Origin: Alphaproteobacteria bacterium
GTDB taxonomy: Bacteria; Pseudomonadota; Alphaproteobacteria; RF32; CAG-239
Assembly (NCBI GenBank): GCA_015062535.1
Contig: SUUK01000003.1
Span: forward strand, 1 to 64,000
DNA length: 64,000 nucleotides
Direction of reading: 5' to 3'
A model generated the notes under the pieces. It was not told where the DNA came from. It ran no database searches and was given only the letters and a program-made list of their open reading frames with translations. The translations under genes and the position numbers were made by a program. Below are positions 16,442 to 25,693 of the stretch, one piece after another (the stretch's first letter is position 1; the number at the start of each line of letters is the position of its first letter).

Positions 16442-19066
16442 ATGTCTAGTGTTAACGAAATAAGAAAAACATTCTTAAATTATTTTGAAAGAAATGGGCA
16501 TAAGATTGTGCCTGCTTCTTCTCTTGTACCTGATAATGACCCTACCTTGATGTTTACAAACTCTGGTATGGTGCAATTTAAAAATATTTTAGCAGGAAAT
16601 GAAACAAGAGATTATACACGAGCCGCCACTTCCCAAAAATCTGTTCGTGCAGGCGGTAAGCATAATGACTTGGATAGTGTTGGATATGATGTTCGCCATC
16701 ACACTTTTTTTGAAATGCTTGGTAACTTTTCTTTTGGCGATTACTTTAAACAAGAAGCTATTTATTATGCTTGGGAATTGCTTACAAAAGAATTTATGAT
16801 TCCAAAGGATAGATTGGTTGTAACCCATTATCATACTGATGATGAAGCTCGTAATATTTGGAAAAAAGTTTCAGGTCTTAGTGATGATAGAATTATCAGC
16901 ATTGCAACAAAAGATAACTTTTGGCAAATGGGTGATACAGGTCCTTGTGGTCCTTGTTCTGAAATTTTTTATGACCATGGTCCTGAAGTTTGGGGTGGTC
17001 TTCCAGGTACACCAGAAGAAGATGGTGATAGATTTATTGAAATTTGGAACTTAGTATTTGACCAGTTTGAAGACTTACCTGATGGTAGTCGAGTAAATAT
17101 TAAAAAACCTTCTATTGATACAGGAATGGGATTAGAAAGAATTGCTGCAATTTTACAAGGTGTGCATTCTAACTTTGATATCGATACATTTAAGAACTTG
17201 ATTGGGGCTATTTCTAACATTACAGGAACAGATCCTAATGGTCCATTAAAAGCATCTCATAATGTTATAGCTGACCACTTAAGAGCTATGAGCTTTTTGA
17301 TTGCAGATGGGGTATTACCTTCTAACGAAGGAAGAGGATATGTTTTAAGACGTATCATGAGAAGAGCTATGAGACATGCTTATTTATTGGGTGCAAAAGA
17401 GCCTATGATGTATAAGCTACTTCCTCAACTTCAAAAAGAAATGGGTGACGCTTATCCTGAACTTTATCGTTTTGAAAAATTAATCACTGAAACAATTCAT
17501 ACTGAAGAAAAACGTTTTGGTAAAACTTTAGATAAAGGTATGAAACTTCTAGATGAAGAAACAGATGGATTGAAACAAGGAGATACTCTTAAAGGTGAGA
17601 CAGCATTTAAGCTTTATGACACTTATGGTTTTCCACTTGATTTAACACAAGATGCTTTAAAACCAAGAGGAATTGAAGTTGACACTAAAGGCTTTAATGA
17701 AGCAATGGAAAAACAAAAAGCTGAGGCTCGCAAAAACTGGGCTGGTAGTGGTGATGCTGGCACTGAAAAAATTTGGTTTGAGGTAAAAGAAAATATCGGT
17801 GGAACTGAATTTTTAGGTTATAAAACCTTAAAGGCTGATGGTATTGTAAAAACTCTTGTTCAAGATGGTAAAGAGGTTAAATCAGTTAATAATGGTGAAT
17901 TTTATTTAGTTGCTAACCAAACTCCTTTCTATGCAGAAAAAGGTGGACAAGTTGGTGACAAAGGTATCATTAAAGGAAAAGGTTTTACAATTGAGGTTAA
18001 TGATACAAAATGCAAACTTGATAATATTCATGTTCATTGTTGCAAGATGATTGATGGTGAGATTAAAGTTGAAGACTTTGCATCTTTTGAAGTTGATGAA
18101 AATAATCGTCGTTCAATTTGTGCTAATCACTCTGTTACTCACCTTGTTCACAAAGCTTTAAGAGAAATCTTGGGTGAACACGTTACTCAAAAAGGCTCAT
18201 TGGTTGCTGGTGATAGAATGAGATTTGATATTTCTCACCACAAACAAATTACAGCTGATGAACTCAAACTTGCAGAAAAAATGGTAAATGATGCCATTAG
18301 AGAAAACTATAAAGTTAATACTGTTTTGATGAGTCAAAATGAAGCTGTTGAAAGCGGTGCTATGGCTTTATTTGGTGAAAAGTATGGCGAAGAAGTTCGT
18401 GTCGTTTCTATGGAAAAAGACGGCGAAGTTTATTCTAGAGAACTTTGTGGTGGTACTCACGTTTGTAATACTGGTGACATTGGTTACTTTAATATCATAA
18501 GTGAATCTGCAGTTGCTGCCGGTATCCGCCGTATTGAGTGTGTTACAGGTTGTAGTGCACATGAATATGTGATGGATATTGAAAACAAATTACATTTGGC
18601 TTGCGATATTCTTAAAACTAATGTTAATGACCTTAATGCTCGTATTAACAATCTTTTGAATGAGAAGAAAAAATTAGAGCAAGAAGTGTTTAACCTTAAA
18701 AAAGCTTTGGCAAGTGGTGGTGCAAGCTCTCAAGATGAAGTAGAAGTTGTTAATGGCGTTAAATTCATTGGCAAAGTAATACCTGATGTTCATCCAAAAG
18801 AGTTAAAAGCTTTTATTGATGAAATGAGCGCTAAAATTGGTAGCGGTGTTATCGTGCTTGCAACAGATAAAGACGGCAAAGCTTCTATTGTTGTTGGTGT
18901 TACCAAAGATTTAACAGACAAATACAATGCTGTTGATTTAGTTAAAATTGCATCTGCTCAAGTTGGCGGTCAAGGTGGTGGCGGAAGACCAGATATGGCA
19001 CAGGCTGGCGGAAGTGATGCTTCTAAACTCCCCCTTGCATTTGAGGAAGTTAAAAAAGCTTTGTAA
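16442..19066 (+). CDS. alaS: Alanine--tRNA ligase
   Basis: This 874-residue class II synthetase charges tRNA-Ala. It has the catalytic domain (N-terminus through about residue 450, with [15 protein letters not shown] and the alanine-binding NLVFDQF region). The editing domain has the zinc motif HSVTHLVH plus CGGTH ([14 protein letters not shown]). The C-terminal coiled coil and C-Ala domain end in [18 protein letters not shown]. Length and all domains are normal. It has a GGGAAG ribosome site and a good terminator. Confidence 0.97.
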   Translation: MSSVNEIRKTFLNYFERNGHKIVPASSLVPDNDPTLMFTNSGMVQFKNILAGNETRDYTRAATSQKSVRAGGKHNDLDSVGYDVRHHTFFEMLGNFSFGDYFKQEAIYYAWELLTKEFMIPKDRLVVTHYHTDDEARNIWKKVSGLSDDRIISIATKDNFWQMGDTGPCGPCSEIFYDHGPEVWGGLPGTPEEDGDRFIEIWNLVFDQFEDLPDGSRVNIKKPSIDTGMGLERIAAILQGVHSNFDIDTFKNLIGAISNITGTDPNGPLKASHNVIADHLRAMSFLIADGVLPSNEGRGYVLRRIMRRAMRHAYLLGAKEPMMYKLLPQLQKEMGDAYPELYRFEKLITETIHTEEKRFGKTLDKGMKLLDEETDGLKQGDTLKGETAFKLYDTYGFPLDLTQDALKPRGIEVDTKGFNEAMEKQKAEARKNWAGSGDAGTEKIWFEVKENIGGTEFLGYKTLKADGIVKTLVQDGKEVKSVNNGEFYLVANQTPFYAEKGGQVGDKGIIKGKGFTIEVNDTKCKLDNIHVHCCKMIDGEIKVEDFASFEVDENNRRSICANHSVTHLVHKALREILGEHVTQKGSLVAGDRMRFDISHHKQITADELKLAEKMVNDAIRENYKVNTVLMSQNEAVESGAMALFGEKYGEEVRVVSMEKDGEVYSRELCGGTHVCNTGDIGYFNIISESAVAAGIRRIECVTGCSAHEYVMDIENKLHLACDILKTNVNDLNARINNLLNEKKKLEQEVFNLKKALASGGASSQDEVEVVNGVKFIGKVIPDVHPKELKAFIDEMSAKIGSGVIVLATDKDGKASIVVGVTKDLTDKYNAVDLVKIASAQVGGQGGGGRPDMAQAGGSDASKLPLAFEEVKKAL

Positions 19067-19076
19067 GCTGTAAAGT

Positions 19077-19105
19077 AAAAGCCCCGAGCAATCGGGGCTT
19101 TTTTG
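19077..19105 (+). terminator. alaS terminator
   Basis: AAGCCCCGA-GCAA-TCGGGGCTT (19079-19100) is followed by a T run. Confidence 0.9.
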
Positions 19106-19116
19106 TTATCAGTAAA

Positions 19117-19791
19117 TTAATGAGGAATGTTTGTTAACGTATGCGCAAGATTTACCTCACTTGTTGAGTTATTTATTATTTTAATCAATTCTAGCTCATT
19201 TTTATCAGTTAATTCTGCGAGTGTTTTAATATATTCCCCGCTTTTATTTGATGAAGCCTCTTGCTTTAACATACTATAATTATATAAGCTAAAGCGTCTT
19301 GTTTTAGCTCCTGTTTCATCATTTTTTGAATATCTATCATAATAGCGTTGTTGGGTCTGAGGTTGATTATATTGTTGGTATCCACGATTATATCCATTAC
19401 CATAACCACCTTGATTATAATAACCTCCTCCTGCTCTTTCCATTTCTATATACACGCCATCTCTATTATATTTCCACATTCCCCCTGTTGCGGCATCAGT
19501 TAACCAACTTGGCCAAAATGTTAAATTTAAAATAGCTATTCCACTAAACTCACTTTTTAACATCATTTGTTGTTCGTTGTATCCCATTTTTTTTGCATTT
19601 ATTACAATAGATGAAGAGCTTCTTTCTATTGGAAAAGTACATGGTGTTTTACAAGCTTTCATTCCATTTATATAAATATCAACACCACTTACATTTGAAT
19701 CTATTTGAATATCTTGGCTACCTCCATTAAATACTGTTCCACAGGCGCTTATACTTAAAATCAAACTTAAACCTAATACTAATTTCTTCAT
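19117..19791 (-). CDS. PEGA-like lipoprotein
   Basis: This 224-residue lipoprotein has signal and lipobox LSISACG (Cys at residue 17). The next 70 residues form a PEGA-like beta domain (VDIYINGMKACKTPCTFPIE, where two cysteines flank a turn). A predicted amphipathic/membrane-associated part follows (LTFWPSWLTDAATGGMWKYN), then a Gly/Tyr/Asn/Gln-rich low-complexity stretch (about residues 120-150) and a helical tail. Such lipoproteins sit in the periplasm or outer membrane. It lies immediately downstream of the candidate ncRNA terminator. Confidence 0.75.
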   Translation of the reverse strand: MKKLVLGLSLILSISACGTVFNGGSQDIQIDSNVSGVDIYINGMKACKTPCTFPIERSSSSIVINAKKMGYNEQQMMLKSEFSGIAILNLTFWPSWLTDAATGGMWKYNRDGVYIEMERAGGGYYNQGGYGNGYNRGYQQYNQPQTQQRYYDRYSKNDETGAKTRRFSLYNYSMLKQEASSNKSGEYIKTLAELTDKNELELIKIINNSTSEVNLAHTLTNIPH

Positions 19792-19821
19792 AACTTTTGC
19801 ATCCTTTTTTAAAGTTCAAAA

Positions 19822-19850
19822 CAAAAACCCGCTTTGGATAACAAGGCGGG
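19822..19850 (-). terminator. Terminator of the candidate ncRNA
   Basis: The minus-strand hairpin CCCGC (19846-19850) with GCGGG (19828-19832) is followed by five T, G and more T. Confidence 0.75.
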
Positions 19851-20042
19851 CGGATGCTAGAAAACCGTATACAAACTAAGACGGCTCGGCTTATTGGGGC
19901 AGAGCCTTATTCACCGACATCCACCCCTTAATGAGGTATGAAGTCGGCACAATTTTTAAAGTCGTGTGCTCACGACTAGTTTGTATTTTCAAAGGGTTTT
20001 CTAGGCCCTAAACATTATCCTTTTCTAGAGAATAATGCTTGG
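19822..20042 (-). ncRNA. Candidate structured non-coding RNA of unknown family
   Basis: About 220 nt on the minus strand contain no ORF but have a promoter (20048-20075) and an intrinsic terminator (19822-19850). Two distant pairs of perfect complements would close a long stem: CTAGAAAAC with GTTTTCTAG (19996-20004 with 19857-19865), and ATACAAACTA with TAGTTTGTAT (19977-19986 with 19869-19878). Inside are at least three hairpins: GTCGTG-AGCA-CACGAC, GCCGAC...GTCGGT enclosing ACCTC-ATTAA-GGGGT, and GGCTC...GAGCC. I found no tmRNA T-arm, SRP loop or RNase P core. A 6S RNA or a leader/riboswitch for the lipoprotein gene remains possible. Confidence 0.65.
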
Positions 20043-20047
20043 AGTAT

Positions 20048-20075
20048 ATAATATGTTATATATTTTTGTTTGCAA
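20048..20075 (-). promoter_or_regulatory. Promoter of the candidate ncRNA
   Basis: TTGCAA (20070-20075) and TATTAT (20048-20053) are 16 bp apart on the minus strand, predicting a start near 20041. Confidence 0.55.
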
Positions 20076-20102
20076 GGATTATTTAAGAATAAAAAATTGA
20101 GA

Positions 20103-21626
20103 TTATAATTTGCTATGAGCATAATCCCTTTTTATTATTAGAGGAAATTTATCTGTTTTGTAATAATTATTTTTTATATATTCCCCATTATAAATATAAA
20201 ATTCTTTTTGGCTCCAACGCTTTACAAAATCTTCTTTACTTTCTTTGTGTATTGGAAATATTGGATAAAGCTCTTCTAATTCCTTTTCATAATTTTTATT
20301 GCCATTATGTTTGCTATTTCCCATAATCGCATTGTAATACATCTCATAATATACATATTTAGGTCTATATGATTGTATATAAAAATCTGGTGAAAAGAAC
20401 TTTTTATGATTAAACATATAATGAGCAAGAGGCGCCATATTTCCATAACCAAACCAGTAATATGACACATCTTTATTATATATATTTATATAATTTATTG
20501 AATTTACAAAGTAATCGTTAGAATTTACGTTTTCTATTACTTCTTTAGCTGTTTGATAATATATTTTGTAGCGTTTATTGATTGGTGTTTGATTAAATAA
20601 TTTCACACTTAAAAGGGATAAAAGTACAATAATTAGCAAAAAGCGTTTATGTTTCATTTGTTTTGAAATAAAATAACCAATAATAATTGAGGATATAAGA
20701 TTGTTAAAGATAAAATATTGTATGTGTATTGAGCCAGTAAAGTATTTTGAAAGATAATCTAAATACATTATTGAACACAACATTACTTTATATTGATTTT
20801 TATCCTTTAGATAGGTTTTAAGAGCAAAAATTGATAATAGTGGAAGATATAAGGTATATCCCTTTTCGCTACATAATTTACCTGAACCATTAATTTTTTG
20901 CATCCAATAATTTAAGGTATAATTATATTGTATATATATTTCCAAAGCATCATTGTAATATAACCACAATACAAACAATAAAAGAATTGATAATGGAATA
21001 ATTAAGGCTTTAATAAAAGATTTTATATTAATTTTTTTTGTATATACATGATACAAAATGAATATTGTTGTAAAAAACAGAACAACTAAAATCTTTTGTA
21101 AAAACAAAAACGATATTGTAAAAAATAAAAATGAAATAACTAAATATTTTGTTTTTTTATCTTCAAGATATGAAAAGTAGTAATATAACCCTATAAAATA
21201 TGCCATTATCATAAAAATATCAGGGTGCATATCATAGATTAAATAATAGCTTATAGGAACTGAGAAATAAACTAAAACACCTAATAAAAATGCAATTTTG
21301 GTAAATTTTAAGTATTGAGTTGATATTTTATATAGTACCCAAATAGTTGCCATGTATGAGGTTAAAGAAATAAGTCTTGAGACATATAGTATCTCTGGTT
21401 TTCCGTTAAATATGGCAACTATTGGAGATAATATATACCAAAGAAGTGGGTTATGATGTTCAAAAAAATCTATGTATGGAATTTTTTGTTGCCAAACAAG
21501 CCAAGATGCATGTAAGTGCTCGGCATGGTCTATTGATGTATACTGATTAGAGAAAGCATAACAAAGTATTGATAACTCTATTATACCGATTATTGAAATG
21601 ATAATTGTATTTATTCTATTAATCAT
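20103..21626 (-). CDS. GT-C type membrane glycosyltransferase (PMT/ArnT-like)
   Basis: This 507-residue protein has about 10-12 TM segments. The first periplasmic loop holds the acidic motif SIDHAEHLHASWLVWQQ, then DFFEHHNPLLWY, as in GT39/GT83-like polyprenyl-phosphate-sugar glycosyltransferases, where an early Asp/Glu is catalytic. The C-terminal soluble tail has no clear domain. Two paralogs with the same signature lie at 52463-53962 and 53974-55488. The acceptor and sugar are unknown. Confidence 0.75.
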   Translation of the reverse strand: MINRINTIIISIIGIIELSILCYAFSNQYTSIDHAEHLHASWLVWQQKIPYIDFFEHHNPLLWYILSPIVAIFNGKPEILYVSRLISLTSYMATIWVLYKISTQYLKFTKIAFLLGVLVYFSVPISYYLIYDMHPDIFMIMAYFIGLYYYFSYLEDKKTKYLVISFLFFTISFLFLQKILVVLFFTTIFILYHVYTKKINIKSFIKALIIPLSILLLFVLWLYYNDALEIYIQYNYTLNYWMQKINGSGKLCSEKGYTLYLPLLSIFALKTYLKDKNQYKVMLCSIMYLDYLSKYFTGSIHIQYFIFNNLISSIIIGYFISKQMKHKRFLLIIVLLSLLSVKLFNQTPINKRYKIYYQTAKEVIENVNSNDYFVNSINYINIYNKDVSYYWFGYGNMAPLAHYMFNHKKFFSPDFYIQSYRPKYVYYEMYYNAIMGNSKHNGNKNYEKELEELYPIFPIHKESKEDFVKRWSQKEFYIYNGEYIKNNYYKTDKFPLIIKRDYAHSKL

Positions 21627-21730
21627 GTTTGGTATGATAGGATATTTTAATCTTTATGCAATATTTTTTTGAACTTATCTTAAATTTAAGCTCTATTTTT
21701 TGATATTTATAAGTTTTTATATGTAAATAC

Positions 21731-21760
21731 AAAAAGCACCCCCAAAGGGGTGCTTAAAAA
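21731..21760 (-). terminator. Terminator of the 21763 gene
   Basis: AAGCACCCC-CAAA-GGGGTGCTT is followed by a T run on the minus strand. Confidence 0.85.
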
Positions 21761-21762
21761 CA

Positions 21763-22377
21763 TTAAAGCCAGAACTTCATGTCTTCACCTACAGAATTGT
21801 AAATCTGCTGATAGCGTTCATGATTAGTTTGCTTTAATTTAACAATTTCCTCAATCATTACTTCTTTCTCGCAACTTGAAGCATTCATATAGTACCACAT
21901 GATGTCGTCAATTTTGGCGTGACGTAAAAAGTACTTCAAACGTTGACTATTCAAAGAGGTAAAATTGATGTAGGCTTCTACCAGTTCTGATGAACCATTA
22001 TCAACAAGATGCTTAAAAGCTTCAATCGATAGCTCATGACCGCTTATATAATATGTAAAAAGATTTACTTCTTTTCGGTCAATAAGCTCTATTTCACCAT
22101 CTTTTTCTACATTAAAGTAGATGTAGTATGTAGCAAGTGTTTTTCTTGTTGCATAGCGCATTACTTGCCTTTGATAGGTCAAAAACTCTTCAGAGCAAGG
22201 GAAAACGTTGTTGACATATGCCGATATTAGCGCTGGATCACCTTTTGTAAATAAATGCTTGATTGCTTTAGGTCTTAGTGATTGTTGTTTAATGTAAGAT
22301 GTAAACTTTTGTACATCTTTGCTGTCGATAAGCTCCATAACCTCTGGAGTTCTCATTCGTTGAATAGTTTCGCTCAT
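21763..22377 (-). CDS. Alpha-helical repeat protein, family A (copy 1)
   Basis: This 204-residue soluble protein is made of repeated helical units. One unit reads VMELIDSKDVQKFTSYIKQQ then LRPKAIKHLFTKGDPALIS; a second reads EIELIDRKEVNLFTYYISGH then LSIEAFKHLVDNGSSELVE. It is clearly paralogous to the protein at 23941-24546 along most of its length and shares its repeat style with the larger proteins at 56730 and 58586. The repeats are ankyrin/HEAT-like in size but match neither consensus that I can see. It is a solitary gene with its own promoter and terminator and no Shine-Dalgarno sequence. The function is unknown; protein binding is likely for such folds. Confidence 0.7.
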   Translation of the reverse strand: MSETIQRMRTPEVMELIDSKDVQKFTSYIKQQSLRPKAIKHLFTKGDPALISAYVNNVFPCSEEFLTYQRQVMRYATRKTLATYYIYFNVEKDGEIELIDRKEVNLFTYYISGHELSIEAFKHLVDNGSSELVEAYINFTSLNSQRLKYFLRHAKIDDIMWYYMNASSCEKEVMIEEIVKLKQTNHERYQQIYNSVGEDMKFWL

Positions 22378-22501
22378 GTTGTTAATTTTTTATTTTTATA
22401 GCATATAGCAAAAAAGCAATTTTTATCATTAAGACTTTTATTTACAAAAAATAATAAACAAAAAACTTAATAATAACCATATACTTAATTTACTAGAAAA
22501 T

Positions 22502-22530
22502 TAAATATACTAGAGCCCTTATTTTGTCAA
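22502..22530 (-). promoter_or_regulatory. Promoter of the 21763 gene
   Basis: On the minus strand TTGACA (22525-22530) is followed by TATATT or TATTTA at 15-17 bp spacing (22502-22509). The leader is long (about 120 nt) and almost free of G. Confidence 0.6.
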
Positions 22531-22631
22531 GTTTTTTGTATAGTTCTCATAAAAAACTCCAAAAATCTTGATTTAATGTTTTTTTAAGATTAAAAATGTA
22601 AAATTATAGAAGTTTTAATAGAGATTCAAAA

Positions 22632-23885
22632 ATGAAAAAAAAGTTTTTTTATATTTTTTCCGCCTTTATTGTTGTTATTGGAACTCTTTTGGTCTTTACA
22701 AACAATACTTTGGCATCCGATGATTTGGATTATTACAATAAAACATTCTCTCAAATTAAGAAAGATGCAAATAAATATGAAAAAGATAGCTTTTTGTTGT
22801 TTGATTGTTTATATGATAAAGATGCAGAAAGCATTGATGCTTACTCCTTGTTTTCATACATAAGAGAAAAAGGATATAATGCTTATTATGTAACACTTAA
22901 AGATAGTGATATTTACAATAAACTAAAAGAAAATAATAATTTTGAGAATATTATTGTTATCTCTGAATATTCAAAAGTTGATGGCAAAAAATTTATTAAA
23001 GAAATTATAAAAATTTTACCTAAAACAAAAGCAATTATTACCTCATTTGGAACTGAAAGTATAATTGATAAATATTTTCATGAGTTGGATTATCTTAAAT
23101 ATATATTTATTCAACATGGACAAATTTTTTTCAAAGAAAGTGTTTTTAATAGTGGATATTTATTTAAAGAAAAATTTCCGTATATACTAGCTTCTTCTGA
23201 AATTGAAAGTTCTATTTTCAAAAAACATGGATGGAATGATGAAAATATATTAAAAGCAGGACTTCCAAGATGGGATTTATTAAAACAAAACAAATTAACT
23301 GATGAAGAAAAAAGTATTTTTATTATGTTTACTTGGAGACTTACAAATCCATATAGATTTACTCAATCTTTATATTTTAAGAGACTTTATTCATTACTTA
23401 AAAATAAAGAGTTTCATGACTTTTTACAAAAAAATAATATTAAGGTATACCTTGCCCTTCATCATGCCCTTAAAACAAACTCTAATATAAATCTTAATAT
23501 TGACATTGATAATATTGAAATAGTAGACACACAAAAAATTTCACATTATATAAAAAAATCTTCACTTTTAATTACTGATTTATCTTCTATTTGTTTTGAT
23601 TTCATGTTTCAAAATAAACCTGTTATATTTTATGGCTTAGATAGAGGAGATAAACTTTTAGAAAGAAATCAGTTTATTGATTTAGAAATGCTCAAAAAAA
23701 GAGAACATATTTTTCCTAATATTGTTTTTGATGAAAATATGTTAATCGAAAAAGTTAAGTACTATGTTAATAGGAATTTTATATTAGAAAATGAAACAGC
23801 AAATGTTTATAGTAATTTTTTCTATATAAAAGAGAACATTAGAGAAAAGCTATTTGATGAGATAAATCGAATTATTAGTAATTAA
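22632..23885 (+). CDS. CDP-glycerol glycerophosphotransferase-like (TagF/TagB family)
   Basis: This 417-residue protein has an N-terminal hydrophobic anchor or signal (residues 5-28). The rest follows the CDP-glycerol:poly(glycerophosphate) glycerophosphotransferase pattern. FIQHGQIFFKES corresponds to the QHG motif, ILKAGLPRWDLL to the GxPRxD motif, and LLITDLSSICFDFMFQNKPV to the (L)ITDYSS motif. These enzymes polymerise glycerol-phosphate in teichoic acids or Gram-negative capsules. The gene is flanked on both sides by minus-strand paralogs of one repeat family (21763 and 23941). Confidence 0.8.
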   Translation: MKKKFFYIFSAFIVVIGTLLVFTNNTLASDDLDYYNKTFSQIKKDANKYEKDSFLLFDCLYDKDAESIDAYSLFSYIREKGYNAYYVTLKDSDIYNKLKENNNFENIIVISEYSKVDGKKFIKEIIKILPKTKAIITSFGTESIIDKYFHELDYLKYIFIQHGQIFFKESVFNSGYLFKEKFPYILASSEIESSIFKKHGWNDENILKAGLPRWDLLKQNKLTDEEKSIFIMFTWRLTNPYRFTQSLYFKRLYSLLKNKEFHDFLQKNNIKVYLALHHALKTNSNINLNIDIDNIEIVDTQKISHYIKKSSLLITDLSSICFDFMFQNKPVIFYGLDRGDKLLERNQFIDLEMLKKREHIFPNIVFDENMLIEKVKYYVNRNFILENETANVYSNFFYIKENIREKLFDEINRIISN

Positions 23886-23892
23886 ATTATAT

Positions 23893-23925
23893 ATAAAAAA
23901 AGCGCCCTTTACGAGGGCGCTTGGT
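23893..23925. terminator. Terminator between convergent genes
   Basis: AAGCGCCC-TTTACGA-GGGCGCTT (23900-23922) is followed by seven T on the minus strand. Confidence 0.8.
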
Positions 23926-23940
23926 GATTGCTTCTGAGGG

Positions 23941-24546
23941 TTAGCCAATAAATCCTTGACGAAGCTCCTTGCACTCGGCATAGATCTTTGCTTTAACCTC
24001 TTCGCTTTCTACTTTGTTTACCACATCTCTTAGAACCTCAAGTTCAATACCGGTTGCAATCTTTGCATAGTACTTAAGGTACTTGAGGTTACCAAGACCG
24101 ACAAAGTCTTCAACTGCACCTTTTTCACTTAAGCAGTTCTCAAGATAGTACTTAACGAGCTGAGGCTTACCCGCCTCTACCAAGTACACAAAAGCCTCCT
24201 TGGTCAATCTTGGGCGCTTGCCAACATAGTAGCTGAACAGACGAATATCTCCTCTCTTGATGAGTTCTATCTGGCCAGAAGTTTCAAGTGTGTGGTACAT
24301 GTAGAAAGTACACAAGGTCTTTCTGTTGCCATATTTAGCAACTTTGTCCTGATGTTTTTGAAACTCAGAACCTGCCGGAAATACCCCGTTGATGTAGGCC
24401 TTTAAGATTTGTGGATTTTCTGATTTGAAAACAGCTTTGACTGCAGCTCCTGTAAACTCACCCTTTGCGCTGATGTAGTCGCAAAATTTCTTGACTTTTC
24501 CTGAATTGATGATTTCAACCAATTCAGAAGTTTTCATTTTCTTCAT
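23941..24546 (-). CDS. Alpha-helical repeat protein, family A (copy 2)
   Basis: This 201-residue paralog of the 21763 gene shares the order of segments: a helix pair starting KTSELVEIINSGKVKKFCDY, then AYINGVFP, then NRKTLCTFYMYH, then a second unit GQIELIKRGDIRLFSYYVGK. The C-terminal third diverges. GC content looks higher than that of surrounding genes. It is solitary, with a TTGACA-17-TATAGT promoter, a terminator and at best a weak AGAAG ribosome site. The function is unknown. Confidence 0.7.
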   Translation of the reverse strand: MKKMKTSELVEIINSGKVKKFCDYISAKGEFTGAAVKAVFKSENPQILKAYINGVFPAGSEFQKHQDKVAKYGNRKTLCTFYMYHTLETSGQIELIKRGDIRLFSYYVGKRPRLTKEAFVYLVEAGKPQLVKYYLENCLSEKGAVEDFVGLGNLKYLKYYAKIATGIELEVLRDVVNKVESEEVKAKIYAECKELRQGFIG

Positions 24547-24661
24547 AACTTCTAATTTTTATATATTTATTTATATGAATAGCAATAAGTGTACAAAAGT
24601 ACAAGCCAAAACAGCTTTCTAGACCTCATAATACAACATATGCTTAATTCATAGATTATGC

Positions 24662-24690
24662 ACTATACTTCAGAAAATGTTTTCTGTCAA
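24662..24690 (-). promoter_or_regulatory. Promoter of the 23941 gene
   Basis: TTGACA (24685-24690) and TATAGT (24662-24667), 17 bp apart on the minus strand, form a near-consensus promoter. Confidence 0.75.
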
Positions 24691-24778
24691 TATTTTTGTA
24701 TAAAATATTTTATATTATGAAATCTAGTTTTTTTAATTTAAATAATTATATACCTATTTTATATAATAGGAGGCAATC

Positions 24779-25123
24779 ATGATTTATAAATTAGTGCTAG
24801 TTTTCGCTATGTTTTTAAGTATTATGGGCTGTACAAGAGATGATATTGATAGAAAAACTTTTTCTTACCAAATACAAGGGATAAATGCATATAGAGGACA
24901 AGATGTTAGCGATTTATTTGATGCAAATGGAGCTCCTAATGCTATAAAACGCCTTGATGATAATCGGATTATGTGGGTATATTACACAAATTATCGCCCC
25001 GTTGGAGGTGGTGAATTAATATCTTATGACAATCCTCCTCAAAGCAAAATAGCGACTGCTTGCATGGTTAGAGTAATTTTAGAAGACAATATTGTTCAAC
25101 AAATATTTACAAATTGCTCATAA
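24779..25123 (+). CDS. Lipoprotein of unknown function, 114 aa
   Basis: The signal and lipobox LSIMGCT put the acylated Cys at residue 18. The mature part has a short alpha/beta pattern (DVSDLFDANGAPNAIKRLDD then IMWVYYTNY) that resembles SmpA/OmlA or BamE-like small lipoprotein domains, and it ends with two cysteines. It has an AGGAGG ribosome site. A bidirectional terminator follows. Confidence 0.65.
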   Translation: MIYKLVLVFAMFLSIMGCTRDDIDRKTFSYQIQGINAYRGQDVSDLFDANGAPNAIKRLDDNRIMWVYYTNYRPVGGGELISYDNPPQSKIATACMVRVILEDNIVQQIFTNCS

Positions 25124-25146
25124 AAAAAGCGCCAAATTGGCGCTCA
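25121..25146. terminator. Bidirectional terminator
   Basis: A GCGCC-AAATT-GGCGC core (25129-25143) lies between convergent genes and has seven T on the minus strand. Confidence 0.7.
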
Positions 25147-25151
25147 TTGTT

Positions 25152-25676
25152 TTAGAAAAAATAGTATCTTACACCTACTGTTAGTTCTTGAACATTTTTC
25201 TTAAAGAAATGGTCTTCAGGAAAAACGTATCTATACATAGCTCTAATTCCAATATTTTCTGTTGGATTAACTTGAACACCGAATCCTAGGCGATATGATG
25301 AACCTTCAAATTCATCTAAATCTTTATTTAGTGATCCACCATCTAGTGTATATTTACCATAACCTACTGTTGTTAATAATTCAACAACACCAAGATTTAA
25401 TGTATCTGCAACTAAATCTATACCATATGCTGCAGGTTTTGTTTTACTATTATTTGAAGCATCAGTTGAGAAATATTTTTGATAATATCCTTCAACTGAT
25501 AAAAAGCCCAAAGCTTTTACACCAGCACTTAGAGATGCTCCATTTAGGCTATTTGCATCATCATAACCATTAAGTTTTGAGTGTATATAATCTATCCCCA
25601 CGTGTGGAGAAATTATAAATGCATGAGCATTAAATGAAAATAGCAATGCTACCAATGTTAAATATAATTTTTTCAT
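25152..25676 (-). CDS. Outer-membrane beta-barrel protein
   Basis: This 174-residue protein has a signal peptide (cleavage after NAHA) and about eight alternating beta-strands. It ends in VRYYFF, a terminal aromatic signature of outer-membrane proteins. It fits the small porin/OmpA-barrel type (OMP_b-brl). Strands include SLSAGVKALGFLSVEGYY and GSSYRLGFGVQVN. It lies 17 bases downstream of rnd on the same strand. Confidence 0.8.
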   Translation of the reverse strand: MKKLYLTLVALLFSFNAHAFIISPHVGIDYIHSKLNGYDDANSLNGASLSAGVKALGFLSVEGYYQKYFSTDASNNSKTKPAAYGIDLVADTLNLGVVELLTTVGYGKYTLDGGSLNKDLDEFEGSSYRLGFGVQVNPTENIGIRAMYRYVFPEDHFFKKNVQELTVGVRYYFF

Positions 25677-25693
25677 ATTTTACTCCTTAATAA

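Noticed and set aside
19822..20042. tmRNA, SRP RNA or RNase P RNA at this locus
   Set aside because: No T-arm GGTTCGA, no SRP GGAA tetraloop domain and no RNase P core motifs are visible on either strand; length also does not fit RNase P.
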